The translations under genes were made by a program, and so were the position numbers. The notes under the pieces were generated by a model that saw only the letters and a list, made by a program, of their open reading frames with translations, was not told the DNA's origin and did no database searches. DNA of 64,000 bases. Source: an uncultured Winogradskyella sp. GTDB lineage: Bacteria; Bacteroidota; Bacteroidia; Flavobacteriales; Flavobacteriaceae. This document shows, piece by piece, positions 1 to 10,556 of the stretch. The first letter of the stretch is position 1, and every line of letters begins with the position of its first letter. Location of the stretch: the NCBI RefSeq assembly GCF_947496485.1, contig NZ_CANMCZ010000004.1, positions 186,001-250,000 of the forward strand, written 5' to 3'.

Positions 1-2130
1 ATTAAGGTCAAAAGGTAACAAAGACTGTACATCAATAATTTCGGCATCAATACCAACTTCTAATAATTCTTTAGCAGCTTGTTCTACCAAGCGCAGAGTG
101 GAACCATAAGACACCAAGGTGATATCTTCACCTTCTCTAACCGTTTCAACAACACCAATTGGTGTTTTAAATTCACCAATATTGTTTGGTAATTTTTCTT
201 TAAGCCTATAGCCATTTAAGCATTCTACAACTAAAGCGGGTTCATCACTTTCTAATAAGGTATTGTAGAATCCTGCAGCTTTGGTCATATCTCTTGGAAC
301 AAGCACGTGGATACCTCTAATAAGGTTTAAAATACCACCCATCTGAGAACCAGAATGCCAGATGCCTTCTAAACGGTGACCTCTCGTTCTTACAATCAGT
401 GGTGCTTTTTGACGACCTTTGGTTCTGTACTGTACAGTGGCCAAATCGTCACTCATTATTTGGAGCGCATACATCACATAGTCTAAATACTGAATTTCGG
501 CAATAGGTCGCAAACCACGCATGGCCATACCAATGCCTTGACCAACAATAGTAGCTTCTCTTATCCCTGTATCTGAGACTCTAAGTTTACCGTATTTTTC
601 CTGTAATCCTTCTAAACCTTGATTAACATCTCCTATATATCCAGCATCTTCACCGAAAATCAATGCCTCAGGATATTTACCGAAGATAGCATCAAAATTT
701 TCTCTTAAAACCACACGTCCATCAACATCTTGTGAATCGGCATCATAGGTTGGCACCACTGCAGATTGATTTAAGGCATTGAGATCTGATTGGCTATGTA
801 AGTGAGAACTATATTTTGGTTGAACTTCATTGAGATAATTATTTATCCAAGCTTGAAGTGCTAGTTTTTCTGAAGAATCTTCCGAAACCACATAGCGTAA
901 TGCTTTACGGCTAGCGGAAAGAATATCTCTTCTTAACGGTTCTTCTATCGCTACTAAATCGTTTATTAATTTTTTAATGAACACACCATTATGACTCGAT
1001 GAGGCTAATTGCTCTAATAAATGTATAGCATGTTTACGCTCAGCCAAAATAGGATTTATAAATGAAGTCCAAGCTGCTTTTTTACCCTCTCTAACGGCCT
1101 TTTTAATACTGCGCTCTATGGCTGTCAATTCTTCATCTGAAGAAATATCATTGCTTATCATCCACTTTCGCAGTTGTGTATTACAATCATATTCTTCTTC
1201 CCAAGCCAAACGCTCACTATCCTTATAACGCTCATGAGAACCCGATGTAGAATGACCTTGAGGCTGTGTTAGTTGTTGTACATGGATCATTACAGGTACA
1301 TGTTCTTTTCTAGAAATTTGCGCTGCGCGTTGGTAGGTATCTATGAGTTCAGGATAATTCCATCCATCAACTCTGAAAATTTCATAGCCTTTTTCGTTGG
1401 TATTACGCTGAAAACCTTTTAAAATCTCAGAAATGTTTTCTTTTGTGGTTTGGTGTTTGGCATGTACTGAAATACCATATTCATCATCCCAAATACTTAT
1501 TACCATTGGCACTTGTAGTACACCTGCTGCATTTATAGTTTCAAAAAACAAGCCTTCACTTGTACTTGCATTTCCAATAGTTCCCCAGGCAATTTCATTA
1601 CCATCTTTAGAAAAATTGGTGGTGTCTATACCTTTTACTTCTCTGTAGATTTTCGATGCTTGTGCTAAACCTAATAATCTTGGCATTTGTCCTGCTGTAG
1701 GCGAAATATCTGCACTAGAATTTTTTTGTTGGGTAAGGTCTTTCCAATGTCCATTCTCATCTAAACTGTGTGTTGCAAAGTGTCCACCCATTTGGCGACC
1801 AGCAGACATAGGTTCTTCTGTAATATCTGTATTGGCATATAAACCAGCAAAGAATTGCTCTATGGTAAGTTCACCTATAGCCATCATAAACGTTTGATCT
1901 CTATAATAACCAGATCTAAAATCACCATTTTCAAAAGCTTTTGCCCAGGCAATTTGTGGGACTTCTTTACCATCACCAAAAATCCCAAACTTTGCTTTAC
2001 CAGTTAAAACCTCTCTACGACCAAGTAAACTACATTCGCGACTTGTAACAGCTAATTTGTAGTCGTTTAAAACTTCAGCTTTAAAATCTTCAAATGTAAT
2101 TTCAGTTTTGGCGTTAGGGTTTATATTCAT
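1..2130 (-). CDS. 2-oxoacid dehydrogenase E1, fused alpha-beta subunits (3' end cut by window edge)
   Basis: Thiamine-diphosphate-dependent E1 component of a 2-oxoacid (probably branched-chain) dehydrogenase complex, with alpha and beta chains in one polypeptide. It decarboxylates the oxoacid and passes the acyl group to the E2 lipoyl domain. The ATG at 2130 gives 710 residues before the window edge. Residues about 50-330 read as E1-alpha and about 430 onward as E1-beta (GEDAGYIGDVNQG, VGQGIGMAM, then the start of the C-terminal transketolase domain). The ThDP/Mg motif is unusual: G186-N187-A188 followed by W214-D215-D216-E217-Y218, where canonical E1-alpha has GDG or GEG and then NNGY. A TTG-N20-TAATTTTG promoter lies just upstream. 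The fold assignment is firm; the exact substrate is inferred. Confidence 0.9.
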   Translation of the reverse strand, partial: MNINPNAKTEITFEDFKAEVLNDYKLAVTSRECSLLGRREVLTGKAKFGIFGDGKEVPQIAWAKAFENGDFRSGYYRDQTFMMAIGELTIEQFFAGLYANTDITEEPMSAGRQMGGHFATHSLDENGHWKDLTQQKNSSADISPTAGQMPRLLGLAQASKIYREVKGIDTTNFSKDGNEIAWGTIGNASTSEGLFFETINAAGVLQVPMVISIWDDEYGISVHAKHQTTKENISEILKGFQRNTNEKGYEIFRVDGWNYPELIDTYQRAAQISRKEHVPVMIHVQQLTQPQGHSTSGSHERYKDSERLAWEEEYDCNTQLRKWMISNDISSDEELTAIERSIKKAVREGKKAAWTSFINPILAERKHAIHLLEQLASSSHNGVFIKKLINDLVAIEEPLRRDILSASRKALRYVVSEDSSEKLALQAWINNYLNEVQPKYSSHLHSQSDLNALNQSAVVPTYDADSQDVDGRVVLRENFDAIFGKYPEALIFGEDAGYIGDVNQGLEGLQEKYGKLRVSDTGIREATIVGQGIGMAMRGLRPIAEIQYLDYVMYALQIMSDDLATVQYRTKGRQKAPLIVRTRGHRLEGIWHSGSQMGGILNLIRGIHVLVPRDMTKAAGFYNTLLESDEPALVVECLNGYRLKEKLPNNIGEFKTPIGVVETVREGEDITLVSYGSTLRLVEQAAKELLEVGIDAEIIDVQSLLPFDLN

Positions 2131-2152
2131 AGAGGTTGCTTTTTTGGTCAAG

Positions 2153-2183
2153 CAAAATTACGAATTTTTGAAATTTTATGCAA
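2153..2183 (-). promoter_or_regulatory. Bacteroidota-type promoter of the E1 gene
   Basis: On the minus strand, TTG (2183-2181) is followed by 20 bases and then TAATTTTG (2160-2153). This matches the Bacteroidota housekeeping pattern of a TTG/TTTG -33 box and a TAnnTTTG -7 box. The E1 start codon is 22 bases downstream of the box. Confidence 0.6.
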
Positions 2184-2285
2184 CAGTAAAAAACGTTATA
2201 TTATTGAATTATTCTCAATTAAAAGGGGTTTGGTTAATATATAATTCAATAAATCAAAAAAAATTAACTTTTTGATAAGAATTTG

Positions 2286-5135
2286 TTAATACCACTTTCT
2301 TCTAAAAAGACCTAGAAGTACTTGTGGGTCTACAGTGAACATAAAGCGTATACGCTGATCGTAATTTGGTTGCGCAATTTCCCAGCCTAGATTAGAATAA
2401 ATTGGTAAATAAATTTCAAAATAATCTTCTACAAGATTGAGTCTTATACCAGAATCATAAACAAATTTTGGGTCTATATTTTTATTTTTTACTAAGCCTA
2501 AATCAGTATAGGCTTGTATGTAGCGCCATATGGAAGTACTAAAATTAACTGTGGTCATCCATTGATTTGCAAACTCGGCATCTAATTCATCTAATTGCGA
2601 TTTAAAGCCACCTTCGGCTATAATTATTTGTTGGCTAAAAAGACCAGAATCTTCCGAACGTCCTAAATAGTTAAGGTCAAATAAATAATCTTGAGGTCTG
2701 TCTAAAGCAAAACTAAAATAGTCAGATGCTGGATCTGAGTTGTTCTTTAAGAAAAAACCTGCAAAAAGCCTTAGGTTTACATTTCGGTTGCCTTGGGTCA
2801 ATTTTCTGAACTCGTAATTTAAAGAGAGCTTACTAAATTGGTTTGAAACTTGAAAATCGGTATTGAATGAAGAAAAGTTAATAATTCCAGGATTGGCGTG
2901 TGTGTATCTTAAATTAAATACTCCATAGTCTGGCTCGTCAATTTCTATGACAGCGTTTTCACCAGCTGTTCTATTGATACTGACATATCTTGCTGAAATC
3001 ACATCTATTTTGTTAGATCTAAAGTTGTCGTCATCTCTAAATGCGAATTCAACTGAAGGTCTAATCCTAGTAAAAAAAGCATCTTCAGCAAAAGAACGAT
3101 AGCCGGCAGTAAGACCGTATGTGACGTTAAAAAGATTTTGATTTTCTAAATTATGCGTATAAAAAGCACTGACACTTCCGGTTAAGGATTTAGATTTTGT
3201 GGCATACTGCGGTGAGATTCTATAATTTAATCGTTTCCTTAAAATTGTTTTGTTGTACACCTTTGTACCCAATGTTAAACCGTCATATATATTATTAAAT
3301 TCTACTAAGGGCATAAAGAAAATCTGATTATAGTCAGGGTCTTCAATATCCTTAAAAAGTCTAAACTGTAGAGGTTTGTTATTAAGGATAGATCCGTTTA
3401 CAGATTTATAATTATCACGTTGATTGAATTCTGGGATGTTGTTATCATAATCTATTACAAACTTATCTGTGCTGTCTTTTGGTAATAGAATAGTCTTTTC
3501 TCCTTTAATGTTTTCCACCCATAATTTACCGATAACAGAGTCGTTACTTAGCTTAAAAATAGAAACAGGCATCTTATTATCTCTCTTATTTTTAATGGTA
3601 AGTCTTATCGAATCTTCAGTAGTTTCAACAGATTTTATTTTGAAATCTATCTTTTTTCTTGTGCCTATAAAATCCTTAAAAAACCAATCGATATCCTTTG
3701 AGGTCTTGGATTTTATAAAGCTTTCAAAATCGCTGATCTTAATAGGTTTTAATTGATTTTTTGTTAAGAATTCTGTAATGCTACTAGTTAAATTTATATC
3801 ATCGGTAAACTGGTCCAAATAGTTCAACCCAACACCAGCTTTATATTTGCCAGCAATATTAGCATTGAATTTTGTTAAAGAATCTTTTGAAGTATTTAAT
3901 GGTTGATCTCTGTTTTTTCTTGCAATTTCCATGGAGTACAAAAAGTACTGAAAATTGAAATCTAAGTCTGCAGCATGAAACGCTTTGATTCCCCAAATAT
4001 TAGCTAAATTCCCTAATAATTTCATGTCTGGATAGTATGTGTCTACATACTTCATTAAGAAGTAAATCTGTAAACCTTCGATGAGCCAATGTTCTTTTCG
4101 AGGATTTAGGAGTATCGTATTATCGAGATATTTTTTTGTAGCTGTTTTTAAAAGTTTTAATTCATATTGAAATTGCTCTGGAAAAGGGCTTAAAAAACTA
4201 GGAAGTTGATTAAGACCATACAACGGGTTCTTATTGTAATCAATTTCAGAAACAACTAACATATTATGTGGATAGGCACCAAGGTTATCAGTTAAAAAGC
4301 GTGTTATTCTATCTGTTATAAGCGCTTTTTCTCCACCAGTTAATCCTTTTTCATTAATGTCCGAAAGCACAATAAAATCATCGGTCTGTATAAAGCTGAA
4401 TCTCGGAAATTTTCTAAGTGATAAATAGGTGTCTATACGATCTTTACCACTTAATATTGAGGTTTGCGTACGATTTGGAACGTCAGATTCTAAAATAAGA
4501 CCATCTAACTCCGAAGTTACTCTATAGTTTAAAGGATGCGTAATCCTTAAGCTAATATCTGCTTTTGGAATAAATAAATCGTCTAAATTCTTGTTACTAT
4601 AATAATGCCATTTACCATCATATATCGTTGGAGTGATATACCAATACTTCAACTCAAAATCTCCATTCTTTGTAAAGCCATAATCGGTAAATGTGGCATC
4701 AGGAACAAAAAGATTATAGTTAAGCTTTATAGTATAAGCTTCACCAGGTTGCAAAGGATCTTTTAAGACCACCTTTATAACGTCGGGATGTGTCTTAAGA
4801 TTATTGTATTCTAGTGATGCATTGTTTTTATCTTTAATGGAGGTTACCACAGTGTAGCCACGCTGTTCACTTTTTGCCAAATGAAATTTTGTACTGAATT
4901 CTTCTTCAAAGCGCTTAGCAAGTGGTGTGGATTTTGTAGAGTAGCTGTTATTCCAATCGTTCAGGTATATTTCAGATAATACATCATTCGATTCGTTTTT
5001 GTAAACGATGGTTTGAGAAATAGAAATAGTTTTAGTTTCTACTGCTACAACAGCGTCAATTTCAATTCTATTTTGAGCAACAAGGAAGTTGCAAAAAATG
5101 AATAAGACAAATGATATGTATAGGGTTTTTATCAA
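2286..5135 (-). CDS. Degenerate M1-like peptidase domain fused to a C-terminal outer-membrane beta-barrel
   Basis: 949 residues with an N-terminal signal peptide (hydrophobic residues 4-20, ending LVAQ). Residues about 20-500 resemble the N-terminal and gluzincin parts of M1 aminopeptidases: the second-glutamate motif is visible as WLIEGLQIY. However, the HExxH zinc helix expected some 20-25 residues earlier is replaced by YELKLLK, so the metallopeptidase site looks dead. The C-terminal half (about 620-949) has the alternating aromatic/polar pattern of an outer-membrane barrel and ends in KWY. It overlaps the upstream secreted phosphoesterase gene by 4 bases and is probably co-transcribed with it. 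The role is unknown; an outer-membrane or surface-processing function is inferred. Confidence 0.75.
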   Translation of the reverse strand: MIKTLYISFVLFIFCNFLVAQNRIEIDAVVAVETKTISISQTIVYKNESNDVLSEIYLNDWNNSYSTKSTPLAKRFEEEFSTKFHLAKSEQRGYTVVTSIKDKNNASLEYNNLKTHPDVIKVVLKDPLQPGEAYTIKLNYNLFVPDATFTDYGFTKNGDFELKYWYITPTIYDGKWHYYSNKNLDDLFIPKADISLRITHPLNYRVTSELDGLILESDVPNRTQTSILSGKDRIDTYLSLRKFPRFSFIQTDDFIVLSDINEKGLTGGEKALITDRITRFLTDNLGAYPHNMLVVSEIDYNKNPLYGLNQLPSFLSPFPEQFQYELKLLKTATKKYLDNTILLNPRKEHWLIEGLQIYFLMKYVDTYYPDMKLLGNLANIWGIKAFHAADLDFNFQYFLYSMEIARKNRDQPLNTSKDSLTKFNANIAGKYKAGVGLNYLDQFTDDINLTSSITEFLTKNQLKPIKISDFESFIKSKTSKDIDWFFKDFIGTRKKIDFKIKSVETTEDSIRLTIKNKRDNKMPVSIFKLSNDSVIGKLWVENIKGEKTILLPKDSTDKFVIDYDNNIPEFNQRDNYKSVNGSILNNKPLQFRLFKDIEDPDYNQIFFMPLVEFNNIYDGLTLGTKVYNKTILRKRLNYRISPQYATKSKSLTGSVSAFYTHNLENQNLFNVTYGLTAGYRSFAEDAFFTRIRPSVEFAFRDDDNFRSNKIDVISARYVSINRTAGENAVIEIDEPDYGVFNLRYTHANPGIINFSSFNTDFQVSNQFSKLSLNYEFRKLTQGNRNVNLRLFAGFFLKNNSDPASDYFSFALDRPQDYLFDLNYLGRSEDSGLFSQQIIIAEGGFKSQLDELDAEFANQWMTTVNFSTSIWRYIQAYTDLGLVKNKNIDPKFVYDSGIRLNLVEDYFEIYLPIYSNLGWEIAQPNYDQRIRFMFTVDPQVLLGLFRRKWY

Positions 5136-6406
5136 TTAGAAATTAGGAATTTAAGCGATTTTATTTGTTGATTAGGGCTTGTTAAATAATATAACCCACT
5201 TTGTAAATCAGAAACATCGAATTGTTGATCATTTTCTGAATTGAGCTGCAATGATTTTACCTTTTGACCTAGGCTATTATAAATATTTAAATATTCATTA
5301 AAGAGTTGAGATGAATTAACGTAAATATTTAAATAATAATCAGTTATGCTATTTTTTAATTTAAAATAACTAGCAATTTCAGTATCAGTAATGTTGAGTA
5401 AAGAAGCATCTGTTTCTAGTAATACCGTAACGGGAAGATGATCGCTGAAATTGTGCAATGCATCTCTTATATCAAAAGAAAATTGTGAGGTGGAATTGCC
5501 ACAATTCGTCGAATTAATACGACTGTTATAACAAGACACTAAACCATTATTACCATACACTTGGTAAGAGTCTGGTACATAAGTTATGTTAGCTGTACTA
5601 ATCATATTTTCTGATGTTAAAATAAAATCAAAACGGTCATCAAAACCACCTGTGGAACCTCCCAAACCTGTTTGAGTTCTTGTAGATTGCGTAAAGACAT
5701 CAACAAAACTTGTATTATTATTCCAACTGCCAATGCGATTTGCAGGATCAGCAAATGTAATGTTGTTAGAGCTATCTAAGAGTTCTTGAAAAGCGGATTC
5801 TGATGCTGTATAAAGGTTTAGGTCGCCTCCCAAAAGCACATTAGTGTCCGCTGGTAAGGTATTTAAATAGGTGTCTAAATCTTGTACCATTTCAAAGCGT
5901 CTTTGTGCGTTTGTGGTTCCACTAGAGGCTTTTAAATGACAAATAACGACATAAAAGACTACCGGATTGGTATCTTGGTCAATCGTATTCAATTTTAGCT
6001 TATAAAGGTTAAAGTCTCGCAAATAGGTAGGCACAATAATCTCTTCTTCGATTATAAATTTGGTAGAATCATAATACAATAAGTTTTGTAAATCATTTTG
6101 ATCACCAGTAGTGTCATCAGAAGTATTAGAGACATAGGTGGCCATTTCAAAGTTAGAATTGATGAAGGTTCGGGTAATGCCTAACACATTATTAGCACCA
6201 GCAATATTATTGAGCTCACAGACTAAAAATAAATCAGGTTGATAATCTGATAATATAAACTCTAGATCATCCTCACGATTTGGTACAGCATCTTCTAAGG
6301 GATAGTTCAACAAATTATAGAACATCACCTTAAATGTTTCTTGGGCAGAAGCATTTAAAACGCATAACAGAGTTATCGTAAAAAAAACCAATATTTTCTT
6401 CTTCAT
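5132..6406 (-). CDS. Secreted endonuclease/exonuclease/phosphatase-family protein with T9SS sorting domain
   Basis: 424 residues. A signal peptide (hydrophobic 4-17, ending ASAQ) is followed by an endonuclease/exonuclease/phosphatase (DNase I-like) domain. The metal-binding and catalytic elements are visible as FYNLLNYP, a ELNNI glutamate, GGDLNLY and a late SDHLPV. Such enzymes cleave phosphodiester bonds in nucleic acids or related substrates. The last 75 or so residues resemble a type IX secretion C-terminal sorting domain (NIYNSLGQKV, then DLQSGLYYL), so export to the cell surface or medium is expected. The gene sits 25 bases after the LOG-family gene and overlaps the next gene by 4 bases. 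Confidence 0.85.
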   Translation of the reverse strand: MKKKILVFFTITLLCVLNASAQETFKVMFYNLLNYPLEDAVPNREDDLEFILSDYQPDLFLVCELNNIAGANNVLGITRTFINSNFEMATYVSNTSDDTTGDQNDLQNLLYYDSTKFIIEEEIIVPTYLRDFNLYKLKLNTIDQDTNPVVFYVVICHLKASSGTTNAQRRFEMVQDLDTYLNTLPADTNVLLGGDLNLYTASESAFQELLDSSNNITFADPANRIGSWNNNTSFVDVFTQSTRTQTGLGGSTGGFDDRFDFILTSENMISTANITYVPDSYQVYGNNGLVSCYNSRINSTNCGNSTSQFSFDIRDALHNFSDHLPVTVLLETDASLLNITDTEIASYFKLKNSITDYYLNIYVNSSQLFNEYLNIYNSLGQKVKSLQLNSENDQQFDVSDLQSGLYYLTSPNQQIKSLKFLISN

Positions 6407-6431
6407 AGCGGTGAATATAAAAATGGTTTTC

Positions 6432-7118
6432 TTAGAAATTAGGACTAAGATCGTATTCTTTATAAAAATCGTTGAGGACCTCTAGGACTTCATCCGATGT
6501 GTCTACCAAATGTATTAAATCTAAATCTTTTGCGCTAATATTACCTGCATCTAAAAGGGTGGTTTTTACCCAGTCCATTAAGCCTCCCCAAAATTCTCTT
6601 CCAACCAAAATAATAGGAAAGGTTTCTATCTTATGGGTTTGGATAAGTGTTATGGCTTCAAACAATTCATCTAAAGTGCCAAAACCTCCTGGCATAACAA
6701 CAAAGCCTTGTGAGTATTTTACGAACATCACCTTACGAACAAAGAAATAGTCAAAGTCTAAGCTTTTGTCATTATCTATGTATGGATTATCGTGCTGCTC
6801 AAAAGGCAATTCAATGTTAAGACCTACAGAAGTTCCTCCTGCAATATGAGCACCTTTATTACCAGCTTCCATAATACCTGGTCCACCACCTGTAATAACA
6901 CCATAACCATGATCTACTATTTTAGAAGCTACTTCCTCTGCTAACTTATAGTACTTGTGGTCTGGTTTTGTTCTTGCTGATCCGAAAATGGAAACACAAG
7001 GGCCTATTTTACTCAACTTTTCATAACCATTGACAAACTCTCCCATAATCTTGAAAATCGCCCAAGAGTCATTTGTTTTTATTTCATTCCAGCCTTTATG
7101 CTTATTTTCTTTTCTCAT
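6432..7118 (-). CDS. TIGR00730/LOG-family nucleoside monophosphate phosphoribohydrolase
   Basis: 228 residues with a Rossmann-like fold. The family signatures are clear: ITGGGPGIMEAGNKGA and PGGFGTLDELFE, the latter being the PGGxGTxxE catalytic motif. LOG-family enzymes hydrolyse the N-glycosidic bond of nucleoside 5'-monophosphates, classically of cytokinin precursors; bacterial members often act on AMP and related nucleotides. The protein is cytosolic. It is the first gene of a probable three-gene minus-strand operon with the phosphoesterase and the barrel protein, although no functional link between them is obvious. Confidence 0.88.
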   Translation of the reverse strand: MRKENKHKGWNEIKTNDSWAIFKIMGEFVNGYEKLSKIGPCVSIFGSARTKPDHKYYKLAEEVASKIVDHGYGVITGGGPGIMEAGNKGAHIAGGTSVGLNIELPFEQHDNPYIDNDKSLDFDYFFVRKVMFVKYSQGFVVMPGGFGTLDELFEAITLIQTHKIETFPIILVGREFWGGLMDWVKTTLLDAGNISAKDLDLIHLVDTSDEVLEVLNDFYKEYDLSPNF

Positions 7119-7150
7119 AATACCTTTTAAAATTTAGTCTAAACATTATA

Positions 7151-7174
7151 AAAGCCATATAGACATATGGCTTT
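7151..7174. terminator. Perfect 10-bp hairpin, probable terminator or leader hairpin
   Basis: AAAGCCATAT (7151-7160), loop AGAC, ATATGGCTTT (7165-7174). It lies 32 bases upstream of the LOG-family gene start, so it could be a terminator for transcription from the right or a leader hairpin of the LOG mRNA. Confidence 0.5.
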
Positions 7175-7240
7175 CATAAAATGTGGAGCTCAAATTTAAT
7201 GTAAATTGAGCGAAATAGTCCAGTTATTAACAAAAAAATA

Positions 7241-7267
7241 AGCGTACAGATTATAAATCCGTACGCT
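7241..7267. terminator. Bidirectional intrinsic terminator
   Basis: AGCGTAC (7241-7247) pairs with GTACGCT (7261-7267). On the minus strand the stem is followed by a U-rich run (TATTTTTTT), and on the plus strand by CTTTTATTT. It ends the small membrane-protein transcript. Confidence 0.6.
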
Positions 7268-7292
7268 CTTTTATTTCTAATGTATAATTAGC

Positions 7293-7472
<180 letters not shown>

Positions 7473-7583
7473 TTATGTGTTAGTATAATTGAATATAAAT
7501 ACACTTATCGACATAAATGAAAATTTGAATCGTATGGGTTAAGATTTGGACGGAAGCAGTTCATATTAGTAGTTTAGTGCTAC

Positions 7584-10412
7584 TTAATTCAGCTCTTTCT
7601 TCAAAAATTGTGCGGTATAACTCTTCTTATCTTTTATGAGTTGTTCTGGTGTACCTTTGGCGACTAACTGTCCACCACCTTTACCACCTTCGTATCCGAT
7701 GTCAATGATGTAATCTACTGTTTTAATTACATCTAAGTTATGTTCAATAATTAAAACGGTATTCCCTTTATCCGCTAGCTTATTAAGCACTTTCATTAAT
7801 ACTCTAATATCTTCAAAGTGCAAACCCGTTGTTGGCTCGTCTAAGATATAAAACGTATTACCAGTATCGCGTTTACTCAACTCTGTAGCTAACTTAATAC
7901 GTTGCGCTTCACCACCAGAAAGCGTGGTACTTTGTTGTCCTAATGTGATGTAGCCTAAACCGACATCTTTTATGGTTTTCAGTTTTCTATAGATTTTCGG
8001 AATATGCTCAAAGAAACCAACAGCCTCTTCAATAGTCATATTTAAGACATCGCTAATCGATTTGCCTTTGTAACGAATCTCCAAGGTTTCTCTATTAAAA
8101 CGTTTACCTTGGCACGTTTCGCATTCTACATAAACATCTGGTAAAAAGTTCATTTCTATTACACGCAAGCCACCGCCTTTGCAGGTTTCGCAACGTCCAC
8201 CAGCAACATTAAAACTAAAGCGGCCAGGTTTATAACCTCTTATCATTGCTTCTGGTATTTTAGAAAATAAGCTTCGTATTTCGCTAAAAGTACCTGTATA
8301 TGTTGCAGGATTACTTCTTGGAGTTCTTCCAATTGGTGATTGGTTAATATCAATCACTTTATCTAAATGTTCTAGGCCTTTTATGCTTTTGTAAGGCATC
8401 GGTTTACGAACTCCGTTAAAATAATGTGCATTGAGAATAGGGTAGAGGGTTTCATTAATTAAGGTCGATTTCCCACTACCTGAAACTCCAGTCACTCCAA
8501 TCATTTTACCTAACGGGAATTCCACATCCACGTTCTTCAGGTTATTACCAGTACAACCTTTTAGAACTAATTTTTTACCGTTGCCTTTGCGTCGTGTTTT
8601 AGGAACTTCAATTTCCTTTTCGCCGTTTAAGTAGGCTGCGGTTAAGGTATGATGCTCTAGTAATTCTTTTGGTGTGCCTTCACTTATAATTTCACCTCCA
8701 TGCTTGCCTGCAAAAGGCCCAATGTCAATGACATGGTCCGCACGTTCTATCATGTCCTTGTCGTGTTCTACAACAATAATTGAGTTACCAACATCTCGCA
8801 ATGCCACTAAAGAATTAATTAATTTTTCATTATCGCGCTGATGCAAGCCAATACTAGGTTCATCTAAAATATAAAGGACTCCAACCAACTGCGAACCGAT
8901 TTGAGTAGCCAAGCGAATCCGTTGCGCTTCTCCACCAGAAAGGGATTTAGAACTTCTGTTTAATGATAAATAGGTTAAGCCGACATCCAATAAAAACTGA
9001 ACGCGATTTCTTATTTCTTTGATGATTTCAGCAGAAATTTGTTGTTGCTTATTCGTTAAACGTGCGGTTAAGCCATCGAGCCAATCTCCAAGCTCTACGA
9101 TATCCATCATTACCAATTCGGCAATGCTTTTACCATCCACTTTAAAATACAAGGATTCTTTGCGCAAACGCGAACCTTCGCAAACCGGACATTCCACCTT
9201 GTCCATATACGTTTTTGCCCAACGTGTTAAGGATGTAGAATCAGATTGGTATTGACTTTCAATGAAATTAGCAACCCCTTCAAAGTCAATTTTATAATCT
9301 CTGCTCACACCAAGTAGTTTACTTTCTACGGTAAACTTATCTTTTCCTCCATAAAGAATGATTTGTTTCGCTTCTTCAGGGATGTCTTTCCAAGCATCAT
9401 TCAATGAAAACTCAAAACGCTGTGCTATGGTTTCAAACTGTTTAAAAATCCAGCTTTTTTTCTGTGGACCATGTGGAGCTAAAGCACCATTTTTTATGGA
9501 TAAGCTTTCATCAGGAACTAATTTACGAGCATTCACCACATGCAATTCGCCAATACCATTACAATTAGCACAAGCCCCTTTTGGTGAGTTAAATGAAAAA
9601 TTGTTTGGTTCTGGATTAGGATAGGAAATACCAGACGAAGGACACATTAAATTACGGCTAAAAAAACGCGGTTCGTTAGTCTCTTGGTCTATCACCATTA
9701 ATACATCATCACCATGATACATGGCGGTGTTAATAGATTCCGTAAGACGCTTTTCGTTGTCTTGTGGGTCGTCTATCTTTAGTCTATCAATAACAATCTC
9801 AATATCATGCGTTTTGTAACGGTCTAATTTCATGCCTTTTTCAAGGTCAACGATGTCTCCATCCGTACGCACTTTTACAAAACCTTGTTTGGCAATTTGC
9901 TCAAATAATTCGCGATAATGGCCTTTACGAGAACGCACTACAGGCGATAAAATATTAATGCGTTTGCCTTTATACGATTCTAAAATTAAATCTTTAATCT
10001 GTTCGTCATTGTAGCTCACCATTTGTTCACCAGTCTCATAACTGTAAGCATCTGCAGCTCTGGCATAAAGTAAGCGCAAGAAATCATAGATTTCGGTAAT
10101 GGTACCAACAGTAGAGCGTGGTGATTTACTCGTTGTTTTTTGCTCTATGGCAATAACTGGTGAGAGGCCATCAATTTTATCCACATCCGGACGTTCCAAA
10201 CTGCCCAAGAATTGTCGTGCATAAGCCGAAAAGGTTTCAATATAACGACGTTGCCCTTCGGCATAAATGGTGTCGAAGGCTAAGGATGATTTTCCACTTC
10301 CTGAAAGTCCGGTAATGACGACCAGTTTTTCTCTAGGAATAGTAACATCTATATTTTTTAGGTTGTGAACGCGTGCTCCTTTTACTTCAATGGCATCGTT
10401 AAATTGACTCAT
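7584..10412 (-). CDS. uvrA: Excinuclease ABC subunit A
   Basis: 942 residues, the usual UvrA length. It is the DNA damage sensor of nucleotide excision repair, which dimerises and loads UvrB. The sequence shows two ABC ATPase modules with Walker A motifs GLSGSGKSS near the N-terminus and GVSGSGKST in the second half, two LSGGEAQR signature motifs, and zinc-module cysteines (CPSSG...[21 protein letters not shown]...CETCQG). The signature [15 protein letters not shown] is present. It is monocistronic in appearance. A TACCTTTG -7 box lies 38 bases upstream of the start, with no clear -33 box. Confidence 0.98.
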   Translation of the reverse strand: MSQFNDAIEVKGARVHNLKNIDVTIPREKLVVITGLSGSGKSSLAFDTIYAEGQRRYIETFSAYARQFLGSLERPDVDKIDGLSPVIAIEQKTTSKSPRSTVGTITEIYDFLRLLYARAADAYSYETGEQMVSYNDEQIKDLILESYKGKRINILSPVVRSRKGHYRELFEQIAKQGFVKVRTDGDIVDLEKGMKLDRYKTHDIEIVIDRLKIDDPQDNEKRLTESINTAMYHGDDVLMVIDQETNEPRFFSRNLMCPSSGISYPNPEPNNFSFNSPKGACANCNGIGELHVVNARKLVPDESLSIKNGALAPHGPQKKSWIFKQFETIAQRFEFSLNDAWKDIPEEAKQIILYGGKDKFTVESKLLGVSRDYKIDFEGVANFIESQYQSDSTSLTRWAKTYMDKVECPVCEGSRLRKESLYFKVDGKSIAELVMMDIVELGDWLDGLTARLTNKQQQISAEIIKEIRNRVQFLLDVGLTYLSLNRSSKSLSGGEAQRIRLATQIGSQLVGVLYILDEPSIGLHQRDNEKLINSLVALRDVGNSIIVVEHDKDMIERADHVIDIGPFAGKHGGEIISEGTPKELLEHHTLTAAYLNGEKEIEVPKTRRKGNGKKLVLKGCTGNNLKNVDVEFPLGKMIGVTGVSGSGKSTLINETLYPILNAHYFNGVRKPMPYKSIKGLEHLDKVIDINQSPIGRTPRSNPATYTGTFSEIRSLFSKIPEAMIRGYKPGRFSFNVAGGRCETCKGGGLRVIEMNFLPDVYVECETCQGKRFNRETLEIRYKGKSISDVLNMTIEEAVGFFEHIPKIYRKLKTIKDVGLGYITLGQQSTTLSGGEAQRIKLATELSKRDTGNTFYILDEPTTGLHFEDIRVLMKVLNKLADKGNTVLIIEHNLDVIKTVDYIIDIGYEGGKGGGQLVAKGTPEQLIKDKKSYTAQFLKKELN

Positions 10413-10449
10413 AAATGGTGTTAATCAGCTTGTGTTTTTAGCAAAAGTG

Positions 10450-10457
10450 CAAAGGTA
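10450..10457 (-). promoter_or_regulatory. Candidate -7 box of uvrA
   Basis: The minus strand reads TACCTTTG, fitting TAnnTTTG, 37 bases before the uvrA ATG. No good TTG sits at the expected -33 spacing, so this is weaker than the other promoter calls. Confidence 0.35.
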
Positions 10458-10508
10458 CAATTTTTAGATGTTAATTTAGTGTGAAGATATAAGCATAGAT
10501 GCAAAAGA

Positions 10509-10535
10509 AAAAGCCTTGAGTTAATCAAGGCTTTT
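10509..10535. terminator. Intrinsic terminator between uvrA and the small secreted protein gene
   Basis: AAAAGCCTTGA (10509-10519), loop GTTAA, TCAAGGCTTTT (10525-10535): an 11-bp perfect stem with U-rich flanks on both strands. It lies just after the stop of the small secreted-protein gene. Confidence 0.75.
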
Positions 10536-10556
10536 ATAATAAAATGTGTCTCTGTC

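Noticed and set aside
3469..3756. Plus-strand open frame inside the barrel-protein gene
   Set aside because: Antisense shadow of a well-supported minus-strand gene; no signal or domain features.
9019..9624. Two plus-strand open frames inside uvrA
   Set aside because: Antisense to conserved uvrA coding sequence.
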